Assembly: GCA_019634415.1 (NCBI GenBank)
Contig: JAHQVJ010000054.1
Coordinates: 25,759-89,758 of the forward strand
DNA from: Myxococcales bacterium
GTDB taxonomy: Bacteria; Myxococcota_A; UBA796; GCA-2862545
Length of the DNA stretch: 64,000 nucleotides
Direction: 5' to 3'
Positions 62,535 through 64,000 of this stretch are shown here, one piece after another. The position numbers and the translations under genes were made by a program. How positions within the stretch are numbered: the first letter of the stretch is position 1; every line of letters begins with the position of its first letter. The notes beneath the pieces are model-generated. The model saw only the letters and a list, made by a program, of their open reading frames with translations. It was not told the origin of the DNA and did not search any database.

Positions 62535-63999
62535 CGGGATCCTCGCGGCGCCACTGTAGGTTGTCGAGCTCTCGAAGCACGGCTTCGAGCACGTCTCGGT
62601 GCAGGGCCTGGATGTTCACGGAGCTGTCTTCCGCAGCAGACTCCCCCGGCCCCGGGCCCTGGCCGGCGGAGTGGGCCTCCGACATGCGCACCAGCTCTTC
62701 CGCCTCGGCCGCGGAGCGCTCGCGCTCGGCCAGGTTGATCAGGCGCATGAGCTTCTGGGCGATGCCGGCCGTGGAGCTGGCGGACCGAGTGACGACGCGC
62801 GTGGCGCCGGGCTGCGACGGGCCTGGTGTGGAAGCGGAGCCGGACGGCTCCTCTCCAGAGAGCGACGTGCGCTGCGGCGTGACGACGCGCTGCGCTGCAC
62901 GCACGGTGCGCTCGGCGCGCGCCGCGCCTCGCGCGGCTGCGGGCATGGGCTGCGCGTCGTCGGAGGCCAGCGACACCGTGGGCATGGCGCGCGGCGTCCG
63001 CGGCGACGTGCGCACGGGGCTCCCAGCCACCGCACGACCTCCGCTCTGCCCCGAAGCGACGGCGTCCACAGCGGCCGTCGGAGCTTCCAGCACGGATCGC
63101 ACTCCGGCCACCCCGCGCTCCGCCTGCACGGAGGCCGCCTCCCCGGGCTCGCGCAGCGACGCCAGCGCCGGTCCGGGCCCACGGGACCGCAGCGTGCGCG
63201 CCCCCGCCATACGCTCGCTGCGGGCAGCCATCGCGCGCGACAGCGCCCGTGCGCCGCGCGGCGTGCGCAGCCCCCGTGCGCTTCCCCGTCGGGCGCCGGA
63301 GGAGCCCGCTTCCGCCTGCTCCCGTGGCGCGGGTTCACCCGCTTCCGGGAGCGTCAGGGTGCGCGCTCCTGCCCACGACCGGGCTCCACCGGGATCGGTC
63401 GCCGGCGCCTGCACGCCAGAGCCCTCCTCCGCGAGCCAGGTGCGAGCCACCGCCCGCGACAGGCTGCGCGCTCGCACAGGCGTGTGCTGAGCGCTCGTGG
63501 GTGCGCGCTCGCCCGCTGCGGTGCGCACCGTCTCGGAGCGCACCCGCGACCGGGTCGGCGCCACCGAGTCCGCAGCGGGTGCCGTGGCCCGGGAGCGGGT
63601 GGCGGCGCGAGGCGCGGCCTCGCTTGCTCCGCCGGAGCGGGTCCGATCGGTGCCGCCCACCGGGGCCCCCTCGACGGGGGCGCTCACCGTGTGCAGCGCC
63701 GGACGCTGCGACCAGCCTCGGCCCGCAGTGCGCACCGTGCCGCTCGCCTCGGGCGCTTCGTGGCGGCTCGAGCCCGCACGCTCGAGCAGCCGATGCGCCA
63801 CCGCTCGGCCGCGTCCGCGCGACCCAGCACGCGCCTGGGCGGAACCTGCCTCCCCAGGCGCTCGCGAGGGCGCCTCCAGCGACACCGGCTGCGGTGCCCG
63901 CGGGTGCGCGCCTGCGGCCACCGCGGACGGCAGGACGCCAGCCCGGGGGCTGGCCCCCTGCGGCGCCGACGCCCAGTCGCGCGCCGCCGTGCGGGCCAC
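62512..63999 (-). CDS. Low-complexity Arg/Ala/Ser/Thr-rich protein, N-terminus beyond the window
   Basis: The frame is open from the right edge (GTG at 63999 is the first possible start in view) to TAG at 62512-62514, giving at least 495 residues. Most of the sequence repeats loose units such as RSLSRAVARTW, RALSRAMAARSER and RAVAHRLLERAG, separated by PAxxAx and ExxS stretches; it is strongly basic and probably disordered. Only the last 90 residues look folded (STAGIAQKLMRLINLAERERSAAEAEELVRM, VNIQALHRDVLEAVLRELDN). It overlaps the LysM gene start and is in the position of uncharacterised eCIS accessory proteins between tube and hub genes. Function unknown. Confidence 0.65.
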   Translation of the reverse strand: MARTAARDWASAPQGASPRAGVLPSAVAAGAHPRAPQPVSLEAPSRAPGEAGSAQARAGSRGRGRAVAHRLLERAGSSRHEAPEASGTVRTAGRGWSQRPALHTVSAPVEGAPVGGTDRTRSGGASEAAPRAATRSRATAPAADSVAPTRSRVRSETVRTAAGERAPTSAQHTPVRARSLSRAVARTWLAEEGSGVQAPATDPGGARSWAGARTLTLPEAGEPAPREQAEAGSSGARRGSARGLRTPRGARALSRAMAARSERMAGARTLRSRGPGPALASLREPGEAASVQAERGVAGVRSVLEAPTAAVDAVASGQSGGRAVAGSPVRTSPRTPRAMPTVSLASDDAQPMPAAARGAARAERTVRAAQRVVTPQRTSLSGEEPSGSASTPGPSQPGATRVVTRSASSTAGIAQKLMRLINLAERERSAAEAEELVRMSEAHSAGQGPGPGESAAEDSSVNIQALHRDVLEAVLRELDNLQWRREDPDGPNFWC

Positions 64000-64000
64000 C

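Noticed and set aside
60585..62738. A 717-codon plus-strand frame across the spike and hub genes
   Set aside because: The product is His/Arg/Leu low-complexity of the kind seen in antisense frames; both minus-strand genes in the same place are clear.
47832..64000. Type VI secretion system
   Set aside because: Baseplate J, tail-I and LysM hub proteins of this form belong to eCIS or phage-tail-like particles; no TssJ/TssL/TssM membrane complex genes are in the window.
47832..64000. Ordinary prophage
   Set aside because: No integrase, terminase, capsid, portal or lysis gene is visible and the genes match the eCIS set; the region past the right edge was not seen, so this is not absolute.
1..64000. 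rRNA, tRNA, insertion sequences and integration sites
   Set aside because: No tRNA-like cloverleaf with a T-loop consensus, no transposase-like frame and no long terminal inverted repeats were seen on reading both strands.

Overview
The window is GC-rich bacterial chromosome (about 70% GC by eye, mostly G/C at third codon positions) and reads like a member of Myxococcota or the former Deltaproteobacteria. The signs are tandem beta-helix proteins with DxDxDG calcium-type loops and a C-terminal GC(x)C, hydrophobic segment, Arg-rich tail like the MYXO-CTERM sorting signal; many lipoproteins; eukaryote-type Ser/Thr kinases; FG-GAP proteins; repeat-companion LRR proteins; and an HTTM membrane protein. 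No rRNA, tRNA, IS element, integrase or CRISPR array was seen. Genes are tightly packed, often with 4-base ATGA/GTGA start-stop overlaps.

Left third (1-22.5 kb): a left-truncated thrombospondin-type-3 repeat protein faces a large transglutaminase-like/TPR exported protein. A plus-strand run follows: spermidine-synthase-like membrane protein, small membrane protein, M23 peptidase, Dnmt2-like tRNA cytosine methyltransferase, MscS channel and LRR protein. A minus-strand block holds a Ser/Thr kinase and an HTTM protein with its small partner. A plus-strand chain then runs from a HEAT-repeat lipoprotein through a sulfatase-fold protein lacking its catalytic residues, endonuclease III and an AI-2E/PerM-type permease to a TPR plus thioredoxin-like protein without redox cysteines.

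Middle (22.5-40.3 kb): two paralogous MYXO-CTERM-like beta-helix proteins; a succinate dehydrogenase/fumarate reductase operon sdhCAB of the diheme, single-anchor type; several lipoproteins, two of them single-heme cytochrome c; a short-chain dehydrogenase; a DUF2797-like protein; a histidine-kinase-like protein with a degenerate ATPase domain; a CRTAC1-like FG-GAP lipoprotein; an arylsulfotransferase-like lipoprotein and a beta-propeller lipoprotein; and two alpha/beta hydrolases.

Right third (40.3-64 kb): part of a contractile injection system of extracellular (eCIS/PVC/Afp) type. Two minus-strand blocks encode a LysM hub protein, VgrG-like spike protein, gp25-like wedge protein, baseplate J-like protein and tail-protein-I-like protein. 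Sheath, tube, PAAR tip, tape measure and ATPase genes are not in the window and probably lie past the right edge. Around and inside this locus are unusual genes: a low-complexity Arg/Ala/Ser/Thr-rich protein, a ferritin-like di-iron protein, a plus-strand module (beta-helix lipoprotein, barrel-like protein, ECF sigma factor, FecR-like anti-sigma protein, membrane-tethered protein) lying between the two halves of the baseplate genes, a membrane protein with an N-terminal ubiquitin-like domain and a C-terminal C4HC3 (PHD/RING-variant) zinc finger at the end of the baseplate operon, and beyond it a pseudokinase with two C-terminal ubiquitin-like domains. The beta-grasp/zinc-finger and pseudokinase proteins beside an eCIS baseplate are the strongest candidate for an undescribed system. 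The physical link is seen in the sequence; the functional link is inference.
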